A stretch of DNA of 64,000 nt from Candidatus Accumulibacter aalborgensis (GTDB lineage: Bacteria; Pseudomonadota; Gammaproteobacteria; Burkholderiales; Rhodocyclaceae). The stretch spans positions 62,001-126,000 of the forward strand of contig NZ_FLQX01000035.1 of the NCBI RefSeq assembly GCF_900089955.1. Reading direction: 5' to 3'. This document shows positions 23,958 to 32,881 of the stretch, piece by piece; the stretch's first letter is position 1, and each line of letters starts with the position of its first letter. The notes beneath the pieces were generated by a model. That model saw nothing but the letters and a program-made list of their open reading frames with translations. It was not told the origin of the DNA and ran no database searches. A program made the position numbers and the translations under genes.

Positions 23958-24422
23958 TCATTCGTACCCCATGTTGAGTTCCTGAGCCTGTTCTGCCAAT
24001 GCATCGAGGGCCTTGCTGCGCTCCGCATCGATGCGATCCTTGTACGCAATCACGTCCTGGTAGCGGACGCGGCGGTGCGTGCCGATCTTGTGGAACGGGA
24101 TCTCGCCGCGCTCCAGCAATTGCACCAGGAACGGACGCGATACGTTGAGCACGTCCGCTGCGTCCTGGGTGGTCAGTTCAGCATGGATGGGGATGATGCT
24201 GACGGCGCTGCCCTCACCGATCTTTGTCAGGAGATCAACGAGTAGTCGCAGAGCCGACACCGGGAGACGAACCGGATGGGCCGCGCCTTGGTCGTCGAAG
24301 ATCCCGATCTGCTGCGTTTCAGCATGGGTCTCCAGATAGGCGGACAGAGCCCGCCCGCTCTCGCGTGCGAGAGCGACTTCCTCGGCCGAGGGCAGCGAGC
24401 GGGTGAATGAGAGAGTGGTCAT
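23958..24422 (-). CDS. antitoxin with excisionase-type helix-turn-helix
   Basis: A 154-aa protein. The middle holds a MerR/excisionase-type DNA-binding motif (LTTQDAADVLNVSRPFLVQLLERGEIPFHKIGTHRR; split here as the helix pair at about residues 84-118). An N-terminal region of about 75 residues probably mediates dimer or toxin contact. AGGAGGCCGTC gives a strong ribosome site. Directly adjacent to the PIN toxin, it would neutralise it and repress the operon. Confidence 0.85.
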   Translation of the reverse strand: MTTLSFTRSLPSAEEVALARESGRALSAYLETHAETQQIGIFDDQGAAHPVRLPVSALRLLVDLLTKIGEGSAVSIIPIHAELTTQDAADVLNVSRPFLVQLLERGEIPFHKIGTHRRVRYQDVIAYKDRIDAERSKALDALAEQAQELNMGYE

Positions 24423-24716
24423 GACGGCCTCCTGGAAGCTTGGAACAGCAGCGCGGGAGAAAGTATAAACGAAATATCCGAAACAGACATGCTACGAGGG
24501 CAGTCGGCGCCCAGGACACACAAAAACACGCCCGTTTGCACGCAGTCCGCCTCCAGACTCCCGTGTCACTGGGTGCCCGCACCGACGCGGCAAGATCTTT
24601 GTTCATGCCATACCCGCGAGATAAGGGCGCATTACGTTGGCGACACGACAAAGCCAGAATTTTGCACTTTCTTGGCGGTTAATGGAAAAAGAAAGGCATG
24701 ACCTGCCGAACTGGTT
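24423..24716. other. intergenic, no gene seen
   Basis: About 290 bp between the start of the antitoxin gene and the end of the NTPase remnant. I see no gene, repeat or hairpin that I can support; it should contain the antitoxin promoter. Confidence 0.45.
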
Positions 24717-24911
24717 TCACAGGTCAAGCTCCATCCGTTCGTCGGCCACCCAAAGGCGCATCAGTTCGACGGCGTAACCGTAGCGGCCCGTTTCGGCGAT
24801 CAGCACGTCGTGCTCACGCAGCGCCTGCAGCGCGGCCGTCAGCCCGGCGCCGGTCAGTCCGGCGAGCTGGCCAAACGCTACCTCGTCGAGGCCTTCGGGG
24901 TGCGCTGCCAA
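24717..24911 (-). pseudogene. C-terminal winged-helix remnant of the NTPase
   Basis: LDEVAFGQLAGLTGAGLTAA then LQALREHDVLIAETGRYGYA forms a winged-helix end typical of STAND-like ATPases. Read upstream in this frame it continues as DAIWQQAAEGSAGQHALLRA to the point where the ATPase frame ends, so it was once part of the same protein and has been cut off by a frameshift with loss of the middle region. Confidence 0.55.
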
Positions 24912-25543
24912 GGCGCGCAGGAGCGCGTGCTGGCCAGCCGATCCCTCGGCGGCCTGTTGCCAGATGGCGTCAGGCCGCGCAGCAGCATCACGACGCGGTT
25001 GGCCTCCTCGGCCGGCAGGAGCTCGTCGAGCAGTTCGTACTCATCGAACACCAGGATGAAGCGTCGCTCGTCGCCGCCGCCGGCGTTGACGCCGGCCAGG
25101 AAGCGCCGCAGCGCGTGCTGCGGATGCGCGTCGAAGGTCGCCGCTGCCGGCTCGGCAAGCGCCTGCGGCGCCGCCTGCCAAAGGGCGAAAGCGATCGCGC
25201 GACAGAGGTCGGCCACAGCATCCGACCAGTCCACCGTCTGCAGGGTGAGATAGGCGAAACCGGTATTGGCGCCGAAGTCGCAGCCGGCGACGACGTTCTT
25301 CATCACGCTCGTCTTGCCCATGCGGCGATGACCGTAGACCACCAGCGAATCGCGTTGCCCGGGCTTGGCCCACGCCGAGCGAATCTGGTCGAAGATGCCC
25401 GCCCGCCCGACGAGCCGCTCTGCCGGAACCGGTGCGCCGACGATATGGGGGCTGGCGACCGCCTCGCGGGCGGTCAGCGTGCCGACCTCACTGGCGACGC
25501 CGAGCACCTGATCGAGCCAGCGGCCGAGGATCTGGTCGACCAC
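24878..25543 (-). pseudogene. STAND/AAA-type NTPase core, frameshifted at both ends
   Basis: Walker A is GHRRMGKTSVMKN (about residue 71) and Walker B is FILVFDEYELLDE (about residue 161). The N-terminal lead (LVGRAGIFDQIRSAWAKPG) is typical of NTPases of the nSTAND/AAA_16 kind. The last 25 residues are off-frame Arg/Ser-rich sequence, and the winged-helix end is found in another frame below. The start is not natural either: one base fewer near 25560 would join it in frame to the membrane protein above (GGLP-QPERVVVDQ). It lacks the sensor and lid region after Walker B, so it is probably inactive. Confidence 0.6.
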
Positions 25544-26660
25544 GACTCGTTCCGGTTGCGGGCAGTCCGCCGCTGACAGCCGCCGTCGCCTGCAGCGCCT
25601 TCAGCGTGCCGCTGGCGCGGTTCAGCGCGGCGCTGCGTTCGCGGATCGAACGCGAGTCGCGGACCAGGCGGCAATCGCGAGCGATCTCGCCGAGGTGGTT
25701 GAGGACGGCGGCCACCGCGGGACGCAAGCGATCGCCAACCGGATGCTCGGGCGGACACCACTCGCCGATCTCGGCGAAGGAATCGCAGCGCTGCGCGGTC
25801 GACAGCGCTGCGGCGTTGCCGTGCATCTCGCTGCCGAAGGGCAGGTGCTGAACGTGGGCAAAGGCCTGCTCCGCCAGCTCCACCTCACCCGCGTGCAGCG
25901 ACCAGAATCCGGCGCAGGCCGCCTCGGCTGGCGTGTCGTGGCGCAGCGTATCGTCGATCTGCGGGCGCCAGCGCCGAGGGACAACCCAGAAACCTTCCCT
26001 GAACGCGGTGGCCAGACCGCTGCGCAGACTCGCCGACTGGTAGCGAAGCGCTCGCCAGTCATTCAGCCCGAGGTCGCACCAGGCGGCGATCCGAGGCAGC
26101 AGCCGCGCCCCTTCGATCGCCTCCAGGTTGGCCCGAATCGCACCAACCACCGGCATGAACTGAAGGGTGTAACACAGCAGGCCTTCGCAGACGCGCAGGC
26201 CAGCCAACCAATCGCTCCGGAGTCGCTCGGTCAAAGAGGTCTCCAGACCGGGAACAGGCAGCGGCGATACTCGCTGGAGCCGTATCGCAAACTCCTTTGA
26301 GCGCTGCAGCCAGGCGGGGACAAGACACAGTAGATCCGCGTCGAGCCGCACGCCCACCACGCCGAGCGCCATCTTGGTGAGATTCACGGCAAGACCAAGC
26401 TCGGGCAACAGCAGCCAGGCAGCCAAGGCTAGCAGCCCCAGCAGCACCAGGGCTTGTGCAACCAGGCCGCGTTGTCCTTTGTCCTGCCGCAACACCTCGC
26501 GAATCGGTGCCTCCGCCGGCGAGGTCCCGAAGCGCTCGACATACCAGCGCAACGCCTGCGGAAAGTAGAAAACCCGGTACAACAGCAGCAGGTAATCGAA
26601 GGGATTGAGCAGCGACAGCGGCCGCTGGCGCCGCGGTGCGAAAGGGAACTCGTCGTTCAC
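25488..26660 (-). CDS. membrane protein, likely N-terminal half of a frameshifted NTPase
   Basis: A 390-aa frame. A hydrophobic segment lies at about residues 65-90 (VAQALVLLGLLALAAWLLLP), with another weaker one after. The remainder is helical and soluble. The last 25 residues are Arg/Pro-rich and look off-frame, and the ATPase frame continues the sense: a one-base shift would yield one protein of about 650 residues. The GTG start overlaps the stop of the trypsin-NTPase gene (GTGA), so it is translationally coupled to it. Function unknown; possibly part of a conflict system. Confidence 0.6.
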   Translation of the reverse strand: MNDEFPFAPRRQRPLSLLNPFDYLLLLYRVFYFPQALRWYVERFGTSPAEAPIREVLRQDKGQRGLVAQALVLLGLLALAAWLLLPELGLAVNLTKMALGVVGVRLDADLLCLVPAWLQRSKEFAIRLQRVSPLPVPGLETSLTERLRSDWLAGLRVCEGLLCYTLQFMPVVGAIRANLEAIEGARLLPRIAAWCDLGLNDWRALRYQSASLRSGLATAFREGFWVVPRRWRPQIDDTLRHDTPAEAACAGFWSLHAGEVELAEQAFAHVQHLPFGSEMHGNAAALSTAQRCDSFAEIGEWCPPEHPVGDRLRPAVAAVLNHLGEIARDCRLVRDSRSIRERSAALNRASGTLKALQATAAVSGGLPATGTSRGRPDPRPLARSGARRRQ

Positions 26661-27745
26661 GCTGGGGCCGATCGCTGGCCGATCCGCCGCTGCTCCTCGA
26701 AGCGCGCAGCACAGCGAGCGAGCAGCGCGGCGGGTTGCTGCGGCTCACGGCAGAGGCCGGCGTAGTCAGCGAATGGCAGCTTGCTGCCTGCCAGTCGCGC
26801 CTCGACCAATCGCCGGCAGTCCGCCGCCGGCAGCGGTCCCAGCACGACCGGGATGGGGTCGATGCCGGCCAGCGGCGAGTCGCGCAGCGGGTCGTCTTTG
26901 CGGAAGAGGACTTCGAGCCGTTCGTTGCTGAGCGGTAGCAAGCGGGTCTGAAACTGGTCGTGGAGCCCGCGCAGCCAACGGCGCATTTCGAGCCCCTTCG
27001 CGCCGGCGTCCATGCCGCCCAGGTCGTCGAGGACGACAAGGCGCAGCGGCTTGACGCGCATCAGGCTGCGCCAGTCGCCCGCCCGCTGGCCGCCAAGCCG
27101 ATGGACGAGCGCCTCCTGCAGTTCGCGCAGCGTCTCAATGGTACGGAAGTTGAGCCACGCCACTTCGCTTGCGGTCCAGTCCAGTTGCTCGCCGAGGCGC
27201 GGGCGGAGGAGTCGCAGCAGCGCCGACTTGCCGCTGCCGCGCGGTCCGACTACCGAGCAATGATTGCCGGCGCGCAGCTTGTCGAAGACGCGGTGCAGCG
27301 CTTCGTCACGGCCGATCACTTCCTCGCTCTCGCCGAGGAAGGGGTTGGCCGCGGCATCGCTGCGGCGCTGCAGGCGCGCGCGCTGTACCGGATCAAGGCA
27401 GGCGTGCCAGCGCGAGTCCGCGGCATGATGGAGCCGCTGCTCTTCGGCAATCGAGGCCATCGCCGCAAAAACGGCGCTGACCGGCACCGCGCGGCCGCCG
27501 AGCGGCACGCGCAGCAGCGCGAGGTCGGGAAAAGGTCCGGCGTGGTAGTCGACGATCTCGATCCCGTCGTCAAGTTCGCGCCCCGACCAGAATACGCGCA
27601 GCGGCCCGGCTGTCTTGTGGGCGCTGGCGATGACGTGCGCGCAAGTCAGCACCAGACCCGGAGCGACAAATGCGCCAGTGCCGGAGCTGCCGGCAGTCAC
27701 GATACGCACGCTGCACGCGCGCAGCAGCTCGTCGATCATGGGCAT
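26657..27745 (-). CDS. truncated trypsin-like peptidase fused to a P-loop NTPase
   Basis: The ATG at 27745 (MPMIDELLRACSVRIV) gives 362 aa; a TTG at 27760 is the alternative. Residues about 10-80 are a trypsin-like half: SSGTGAFVAPGLVLTCAHVI with the catalytic His, then PDLALLRV with the Asp. The GDSGG-type Ser region is absent and the chain goes straight to an NTPase: GRDEALHRVFDK, Walker A VVGPRGSGKSALLRLL, Walker B LRLVVLDDLGGMD. Trypsin-STAND fusions are known from bacterial conflict/defence loci. The protease is probably dead here through an internal deletion. It overlaps the membrane protein gene by 4 bp. Confidence 0.65.
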   Translation of the reverse strand: MPMIDELLRACSVRIVTAGSSGTGAFVAPGLVLTCAHVIASAHKTAGPLRVFWSGRELDDGIEIVDYHAGPFPDLALLRVPLGGRAVPVSAVFAAMASIAEEQRLHHAADSRWHACLDPVQRARLQRRSDAAANPFLGESEEVIGRDEALHRVFDKLRAGNHCSVVGPRGSGKSALLRLLRPRLGEQLDWTASEVAWLNFRTIETLRELQEALVHRLGGQRAGDWRSLMRVKPLRLVVLDDLGGMDAGAKGLEMRRWLRGLHDQFQTRLLPLSNERLEVLFRKDDPLRDSPLAGIDPIPVVLGPLPAADCRRLVEARLAGSKLPFADYAGLCREPQQPAALLARCAARFEEQRRIGQRSAPA

Positions 27746-27800
27746 CGCTGCCTGGCTCAATCCGTAGACGGGTGCGGAAGCCAGAGCCGGATTCCGCGGA

Positions 27801-27917
27801 TTACGTGGCTTGCGTGGCCCACTCGAGCACGATCTTGAGGTTCGCCTTGCCGCTGCCTTTGACGAGCAGCGTCGTCAGCTTGCCCGCTTGCTTGCCCTCC
27901 CAGGTTGACCCGCTGCC
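27801..27917 (-). pseudogene. 3' remnant of an unknown gene
   Basis: A short frame, bounded upstream by a stop, reads WEGKQAGKLTTLLVKGSGKA then NLKIVLEWATQAT and stop. It has the look of a real C-terminal beta-strand end (balanced hydrophobic and charged residues, unlike shadow frames here), but no start codon. It lies just upstream of the trypsin-NTPase gene and may be what is left of a first gene of that operon. Confidence 0.35.
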
Positions 27918-28118
27918 TTACCGTCAGCAACAGCCGCCATGTTAGCGCAACGCGTGATGACACGCATTACTTCGCTCTGCTCGCGGCGGACGCGGGTGCA
28001 CGCCCGTCGAGCCAGCGAATGTCGCGCAGGGAAGGCTGGGCGGCATGCGCGGCGATGGCTGCGGCACGCCCGCCCTGCTACGTCAGGGCTTGTTGTCGTC
28101 GTGATGCGGGCGCACTCG
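27918..28118. other. intergenic, no gene seen
   Basis: Between the decayed conflict-type locus and the ketosynthase gene (27761-28118 with the remnant above). I see no gene, terminator or repeat that I can support. Confidence 0.5.
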
Positions 28119-29363
28119 CTACGATACCGCGCGCAGCACGAGGACGGCATTCGTGCCACCGAAGGCAAACGAGTTTGACAGCATGGTGCGCACGGCAAGC
28201 TGGTCGCGGGCGGCATTCGGCACGTAGTCGAGGTCACATTCCGGGTCCTGCGTCTGCAGGTGCATGGTCGGCAAGGCAACCGCGTGTTGCATCGCCAGCA
28301 GCGACAACACGCATTCGAGCGCACCGGCAGCGCCCAGCAGGTGGCCGTGCAAGGCCTTGGTCGCACTGATCGGGATGCCGTACGCTCGTTCGCCAAACAC
28401 GGCCTTGATCGCGGCGGTCTCTATCGCGTCGTTGGCCAGTGTACCGGTGCCGTGCGCGTTGATGGCGTCGATCGCAGACGGCGCGAGCGCTGCCGACTGC
28501 AGCGCCGCGCGCATCGCCGCTGCCTGGCCGTCGACGCTGGGCCGCGTGATGTGGCCAACATCGGTCGACAGCCCGTAGCCGAGGAGTTCGCCCTCGATCG
28601 CCGCGCCGCGTGCCACAGCACGCTCCCAGGGTTCGAGAACGACCATCGCTGCACCCTCGCCAAGGACCATCCCGCTGCGGTTCTTCGAGAAAGGCTTGCA
28701 CGAGGCCGAGGGATCCAGCGTATCGATGGCGGCCAGCGTGTGCAGCGCCTCCCAGGCCTTCAGGGAGCCGAACGATAGCGGCGCTTCGGCGCCGCCGGCG
28801 ATGGCCATCTCCAGGTCGCCCCTGGCGACGCGCAGCCACGCCTCACCGATCGCCACGGCGGACGACGAGCAGGCGGTCGAGTAAGTCAGATTCGGCCCGC
28901 GCAGGTCGTGCTCGATGCCGATCCATGCGGCCGGCGCGTTGTGCATGCCCATCAGCACGGTGAATGGCTTGATGCGGTCCGAGGCATCGCCATAGAGCGT
29001 CTTGTAGCCGTCGTCGCTGGTCTGCGAGCCGCCCATCCCGGTGCCGACGAAGACGCCTATCCGGCTGCGGTCCTCCTGGCCGAGGTCGCAGGATGCACGG
29101 CCGAGCGCCTGTTGCGCGGCGACGAGTGCGAACTGGCTGACCCGGTCCAGCATGCGCAGCTTCGGTGGCGCGAAATGCGCGGTGCCGTCGAAGCGCACGG
29201 CGGCAGCAAGCGGTGCGACGAGTCGGTGAGCGAACGGCAGGTCGAGGCACTGGATGCCTGAGCGGCCGGTATATGCACGACCGTACGCCTCGGCTCCACT
29301 GTTGCCGAGCGGCGAGACGACGCCGATACCGGTGACCGCTACCCGGCGCAGGGCGCTCATCAA
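28119..29363 (-). CDS. beta-ketoacyl-ACP synthase (FabF-like) of a specialised cluster
   Basis: A 414-aa condensing enzyme. Catalytic triad visible: Cys165 in TYSTACSSSAV, His304 in NAHGTGTLAND, and His341 in KALHGHLLGAAG. It elongates an acyl chain on an ACP. Its start overlaps the ACP stop by 4 bp (ATGA), so it is the last gene of the cluster that begins with the type III PKS. I infer that it helps build the fatty starter for the PKS rather than serving general fatty acid synthesis. A deleted copy of part of it lies at 23029-23262. Confidence 0.9.
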   Translation of the reverse strand: MMSALRRVAVTGIGVVSPLGNSGAEAYGRAYTGRSGIQCLDLPFAHRLVAPLAAAVRFDGTAHFAPPKLRMLDRVSQFALVAAQQALGRASCDLGQEDRSRIGVFVGTGMGGSQTSDDGYKTLYGDASDRIKPFTVLMGMHNAPAAWIGIEHDLRGPNLTYSTACSSSAVAIGEAWLRVARGDLEMAIAGGAEAPLSFGSLKAWEALHTLAAIDTLDPSASCKPFSKNRSGMVLGEGAAMVVLEPWERAVARGAAIEGELLGYGLSTDVGHITRPSVDGQAAAMRAALQSAALAPSAIDAINAHGTGTLANDAIETAAIKAVFGERAYGIPISATKALHGHLLGAAGALECVLSLLAMQHAVALPTMHLQTQDPECDLDYVPNAARDQLAVRTMLSNSFAFGGTNAVLVLRAVS

Positions 29364-29632
29364 GCGGACGTGCGCACAGCGCGAACACCCGAACCGTGTT
29401 GTGCCGCGATCACCTCGTCGATGTAGCGCACCACCTCGCCGATCGTCGTCAGGACTACCGAGTCCGGCGACAGCTTGACGCTGAATTCGTCTTCGACGGT
29501 GAACAGCAGTTCGGCGACGCCGAGCGAGTCGATGCCCAGCGCTTCAAGCGGCGCATCGAGGGTCAGGGATGCGGCATCGATCTGGTAGTCCTTGACCAGT
29601 ATGGTACAGAGCACTGCGAAGGTATTCGTCAT
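29360..29632 (-). CDS. acyl carrier protein of the specialised cluster
   Basis: A 90-aa ACP. The phosphopantetheine site is Ser36 in ALGIDSLGVAELLF. Acidic helices follow, as usual. It carries acyl intermediates for the adjacent ketosynthase; the start lies 50 bp downstream of the flavoprotein gene and the end overlaps the ketosynthase. Distinct from the housekeeping acpP by context and by its longer C-terminal tail. Confidence 0.88.
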   Translation of the reverse strand: MTNTFAVLCTILVKDYQIDAASLTLDAPLEALGIDSLGVAELLFTVEDEFSVKLSPDSVVLTTIGEVVRYIDEVIAAQHGSGVRAVRTSA

Positions 29633-29681
29633 CTGTTTTCTCCTGCGTCGTCATGTTCATGTCAAATTCTCTCGCCCCGCC

Positions 29682-30974
29682 TCAGAGGGCGCGCGAAGCG
29701 AGTTTGCCCCCCCCGCGCGACTCGGCCACCCGTCTCTCTGTCGGCGCCAGCCAGGCGATCGTCGCCGGGTCGACGGCGCAGCGTGTCTTGCCGCCCCAGC
29801 TCGCCGCCAGCGTCAGTAGCCCTGGCCAGCTTCGTCCCAGCGCCATCGGCAGCGCGGCGGCGGCCGGCCGCATCGCCAGTTGGGCGAAGGCCGCGGCCAG
29901 CCGCAGGCGCGGCGCGAACTGGCGGCGCCACTCGGCCGCGTAGCGGCGAGCAAGCTCGCGCTGCCCCAGCTCGGCGGGAATCACGTCGCGGCACTCGCCG
30001 CCGAGCAGGTGCACGCAAAGGAGCCAGGCGGACTGCAACGCCATGCTCATGCCCTCGCCAATGATCGGATGCGCCTCGCCGGCGGCATTGCCGATGCGCA
30101 ACACGCCGTCGTCAGCGTGCAGGTGAATGCCGGGATCGAGCGGCCCGGCGGCGAGCCATGGGCCCTCGCGCGAGGCCGCCTGCAAGGCGACGCGAACGCC
30201 GCCGCAGGCGCGCTTGAGCAATGCTTCGACCGCGTCGCCGGCGCGCCAGCCGGGTGCGGCGCGCCGGCAGGCTTCGAGCCGGTCGCGGCGGATGCAGCAG
30301 GCGACCGTGGTCAGGCCATCAGCGGCAACGACCATGCCGCCATAACCGCCGTCGAAAGAGAGTACGGGCAGCAGGCCATCGTCCAGCGATGCATCGCGAA
30401 AGTTGGCCTTGAAAGCGAGCAGATCGGCAGCCGAGCGAACCAGGCGCCGACGTGGACGCTGCGCAGGCAGCGGCTCCCATGAGCCGTACGCAGCAATGGC
30501 TAGTGGCGCGCGCAAGGTCAGTGCAGCCGCAGAATCGATGGCGCGAACGGCGCAGCGCCAGTCTCCGGCGCGGCCTTCGATCGCCTGCGCCGCCCAGGGT
30601 TGCAGCACATGCGCCCCGGCCGAGCGTGCCTGCCCGAGCAACAGGGTGTCGAGCGTCTCGCGGCCGAGCGCCCTGCCCCAACGATATCGCTCATGCGCGG
30701 CTGCCGGCAGATCGGCGACGATCTTCTGCTCGCCAAGCAGCAGTGCGACCTGACTCAATTCGGGGCCAGCGGCGGCGGCCAACGCCGGCCCGATGCCGAG
30801 GGCGGCGAGCAGCGGCAGGTTGCTCGCCGCCAGGCATTCGCCGCAGACCTTGCGGCGCGGAAAGGACTGCTTTTCGATCAGCGCCACCGACCACCCGGCC
30901 CGTGCCAGCAGGATCGCGGCCGACGAGCCGGCCGGACCGGCGCCGACGATGAGCGCATCGAAGTGGGTGCGCAT
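29682..30974 (-). CDS. FAD-dependent oxidoreductase (geranylgeranyl-reductase/hydroxylase-like)
   Basis: The ATG at 30974 shares its A with the TGA of the methyltransferase (TGATG) and gives 430 aa; the open frame runs further upstream without support. The FAD-binding motif VGAGPAGSSAAILLARAG lies at residues 10-27, and the second site (RIGNAAGEAHPIIGEGMSMA) near residue 300 is typical of the group of flavin monooxygenases and geranylgeranyl reductases. In phenolic-lipid clusters a flavoprotein of this kind oxidises the resorcinol ring. Substrate is inferred from context. Confidence 0.85.
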   Translation of the reverse strand: MRTHFDALIVGAGPAGSSAAILLARAGWSVALIEKQSFPRRKVCGECLAASNLPLLAALGIGPALAAAAGPELSQVALLLGEQKIVADLPAAAHERYRWGRALGRETLDTLLLGQARSAGAHVLQPWAAQAIEGRAGDWRCAVRAIDSAAALTLRAPLAIAAYGSWEPLPAQRPRRRLVRSAADLLAFKANFRDASLDDGLLPVLSFDGGYGGMVVAADGLTTVACCIRRDRLEACRRAAPGWRAGDAVEALLKRACGGVRVALQAASREGPWLAAGPLDPGIHLHADDGVLRIGNAAGEAHPIIGEGMSMALQSAWLLCVHLLGGECRDVIPAELGQRELARRYAAEWRRQFAPRLRLAAAFAQLAMRPAAAALPMALGRSWPGLLTLAASWGGKTRCAVDPATIAWLAPTERRVAESRGGGKLASRAL

Positions 30975-31717
30975 CAGCTCACCTTGACGCGCGCGGCGCG
31001 AAAGCAGTGGCTGAAAAGGCCGGCTGAAGACTCCTGCACCTGCCATTCGACGCCAGCAGCCGGCCACACCGCCGTGAGCTCTTGCCCTCGGAAACCGGCA
31101 TGCACGCTCAACACAGCGTCTGCGCGCGTGACCGCACTGGCGCCGATCACGCCGAGCAGGTGACTGCCGGCCAGGGCGAGCCAGGCACGGCGCGGTTCGC
31201 AGGCCAGGAAACGATCGCTGCGCGCAGCAATCACACGCAGCAGCGTGGCGAGCTGCTGCCCTGCGAAATGGTGCAGGAAGAGGTTGGCGATGATCAGGTC
31301 CCAACGCGCCGTCGCGTGGCCCTTACGCAGCGGGTCCGAGGGAGCAGTGGCCCAATCGAGGACGTCGGTTACTGTGGCGACAGCAGTCCAGCCCACCTCG
31401 GCGTAGCTCTTGACGATTTCGCCGTCCACCAGCGGCTGGGCGTCGAGCAGGGTCAGATCGACCGGCGGCCATGTCGGCGCGAGCCGACGAGCGACGCCAA
31501 GCAGCAGGTGGCCATCGCCGGCGCCGATTTCGAGCACCTGCAGCGGCAGCGGCCTGACTCGCGGCACGACCCAGTCAGACAAAGCACGCCGTACGATCGT
31601 GCGCGTACCCATCGCACGATGAACGCGCCGCAAGTCGCGACGCGAGCGAATCGCCGCCGGATCGTCCACAGCCAGCCCGTCGAGAGCTTCAGCGGCAACG
31701 ATCCGCGACAGGGTCAT
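30974..31717 (-). CDS. SAM-dependent class I methyltransferase
   Basis: The ATG at 31717 (MTLSRIVAAEALDGL) has AGGA seven bases upstream and gives 247 aa; an ATG at 31750 would add 11 residues. The SAM motif I is LQVLEIGAGDGHLLLGVA, with LTLLDAQPLV and WDLIIANLFLHHF as motifs II and IV-like. It follows the type III PKS gene directly and overlaps the flavoprotein gene, so it probably methylates the PKS product (an O- or C-methylation of a phenolic ring). Confidence 0.85.
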   Translation of the reverse strand: MTLSRIVAAEALDGLAVDDPAAIRSRRDLRRVHRAMGTRTIVRRALSDWVVPRVRPLPLQVLEIGAGDGHLLLGVARRLAPTWPPVDLTLLDAQPLVDGEIVKSYAEVGWTAVATVTDVLDWATAPSDPLRKGHATARWDLIIANLFLHHFAGQQLATLLRVIAARSDRFLACEPRRAWLALAGSHLLGVIGASAVTRADAVLSVHAGFRGQELTAVWPAAGVEWQVQESSAGLFSHCFRAARVKVS

Positions 31718-31766
31718 CGTAGCATCCTGCGCTCGGTCGGCCGGGAGCATACGGTCCAGCCAGTCA

Positions 31767-32825
31767 TCAACTCACTCGCAGCAAGGCACCGTGGCAACTG
31801 AAGCCAGCGCCAAACGACGAGAGCCACCACCAGCCACCCGGCGCTTCGTCAGCCAGCGCCGCCTCGAGGACGAAGTAGACGAACGCGCTCGACAGGTTTC
31901 CATACTCGCGCAACATTGCGGCGCTGTAGCGCAAGTCCTCGGCTTTGAGCTGGAATGCTCGTTCAAGCGCGAGCAACACATCGCGCCCACCCGCGTGCAT
32001 GATCCACGCACTCACGTCGGCGGTGCACAAGCCGGCGCGTCCGAGCACGGTGGCGAGCACCTGCTGCGCATAGGTCGCCGCCAGCGCCGGTACGGCGCGT
32101 GTCAGGATGTTGCGCAGCATGCCGTCGCGGCTCTCGAACTTCAGCGCCTGGCGTTGGGTCGGTTCGATCAGCGATGTGCTGTGAGTCCACTCGATGCAAC
32201 GGGCGGCCGGCTTTGGCTGCCGGGACAGAATGGCGGCCCCGGCGCCGTCTCCGAACAGGCACGCACTGATCAGGACACCGGGGTCGTTGTCGAGGTACAT
32301 CGCCGCGCTGCTCACTTCGACGCAAATCGACAGCACGTGCTCACACGAGTCCGAGGCCAGCAAAGCGTGCGCCAACTGAAGATTCGGCAGCGCCGCCGCG
32401 CAGCCCTGGCCGACCAGATCGAAGGCCAGCACGTCGGCGCGCAAGGCCAGCCGCTCGACCACGTACCCCGACAGCCCCGGGCAGAGGTAGCCGGTGCAGG
32501 TGCTCACGATGACCGCACCAATGTCCCCCGCCGCCAGGCCACTCCCGGCGAGCGCACGTTCGGCGGCCTGGGCAGCCAGTGCCGGCGCCGTGGCGAGAAA
32601 GCGCTGCGCGAGCGTGTTCGGGTCGATCGCGAATACTTCGTCGAGCGAGTCAAGGGCGAGCCGGCGCGCCTCGATGCCGTTGTCGCGCTGCAGAACGGAG
32701 CGCGCCACGAAATGGGCGCGCGCGTCCAGCCGGGCGAACCAATCCGATCGCTGAAAGGCTTCCAGGCACTCCGCTTTGGTGTAGCGCGCTACCGGCGTCG
32801 CGGTGCCGATGGCGCGAAAGTACAT
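31767..32825 (-). CDS. type III polyketide synthase (chalcone/stilbene-synthase superfamily)
   Basis: The ATG at 32825 (MYFRAIGTATPVARYTKAEC) gives 352 aa, the usual size; a TTG at 32885 would add 20 residues and overlap the previous gene. Catalytic residues: Cys142 in DLVGQGCAAALPN, His277 in SAWIMHAGGRDV and Asn310 in YGNLSSAFV. These enzymes condense malonyl-CoA units on an acyl starter to make alkylresorcinols or alkylpyrones. First gene of the cluster PKS-methyltransferase-flavoprotein-ACP-ketosynthase. Confidence 0.93.
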   Translation of the reverse strand: MYFRAIGTATPVARYTKAECLEAFQRSDWFARLDARAHFVARSVLQRDNGIEARRLALDSLDEVFAIDPNTLAQRFLATAPALAAQAAERALAGSGLAAGDIGAVIVSTCTGYLCPGLSGYVVERLALRADVLAFDLVGQGCAAALPNLQLAHALLASDSCEHVLSICVEVSSAAMYLDNDPGVLISACLFGDGAGAAILSRQPKPAARCIEWTHSTSLIEPTQRQALKFESRDGMLRNILTRAVPALAATYAQQVLATVLGRAGLCTADVSAWIMHAGGRDVLLALERAFQLKAEDLRYSAAMLREYGNLSSAFVYFVLEAALADEAPGGWWWLSSFGAGFSCHGALLRVS

Positions 32826-32881
32826 GCAGACAGGCGGGGTCTGGCTGAACGGTCCACGTTCGTTAGCGATGGGTGCGTCGC

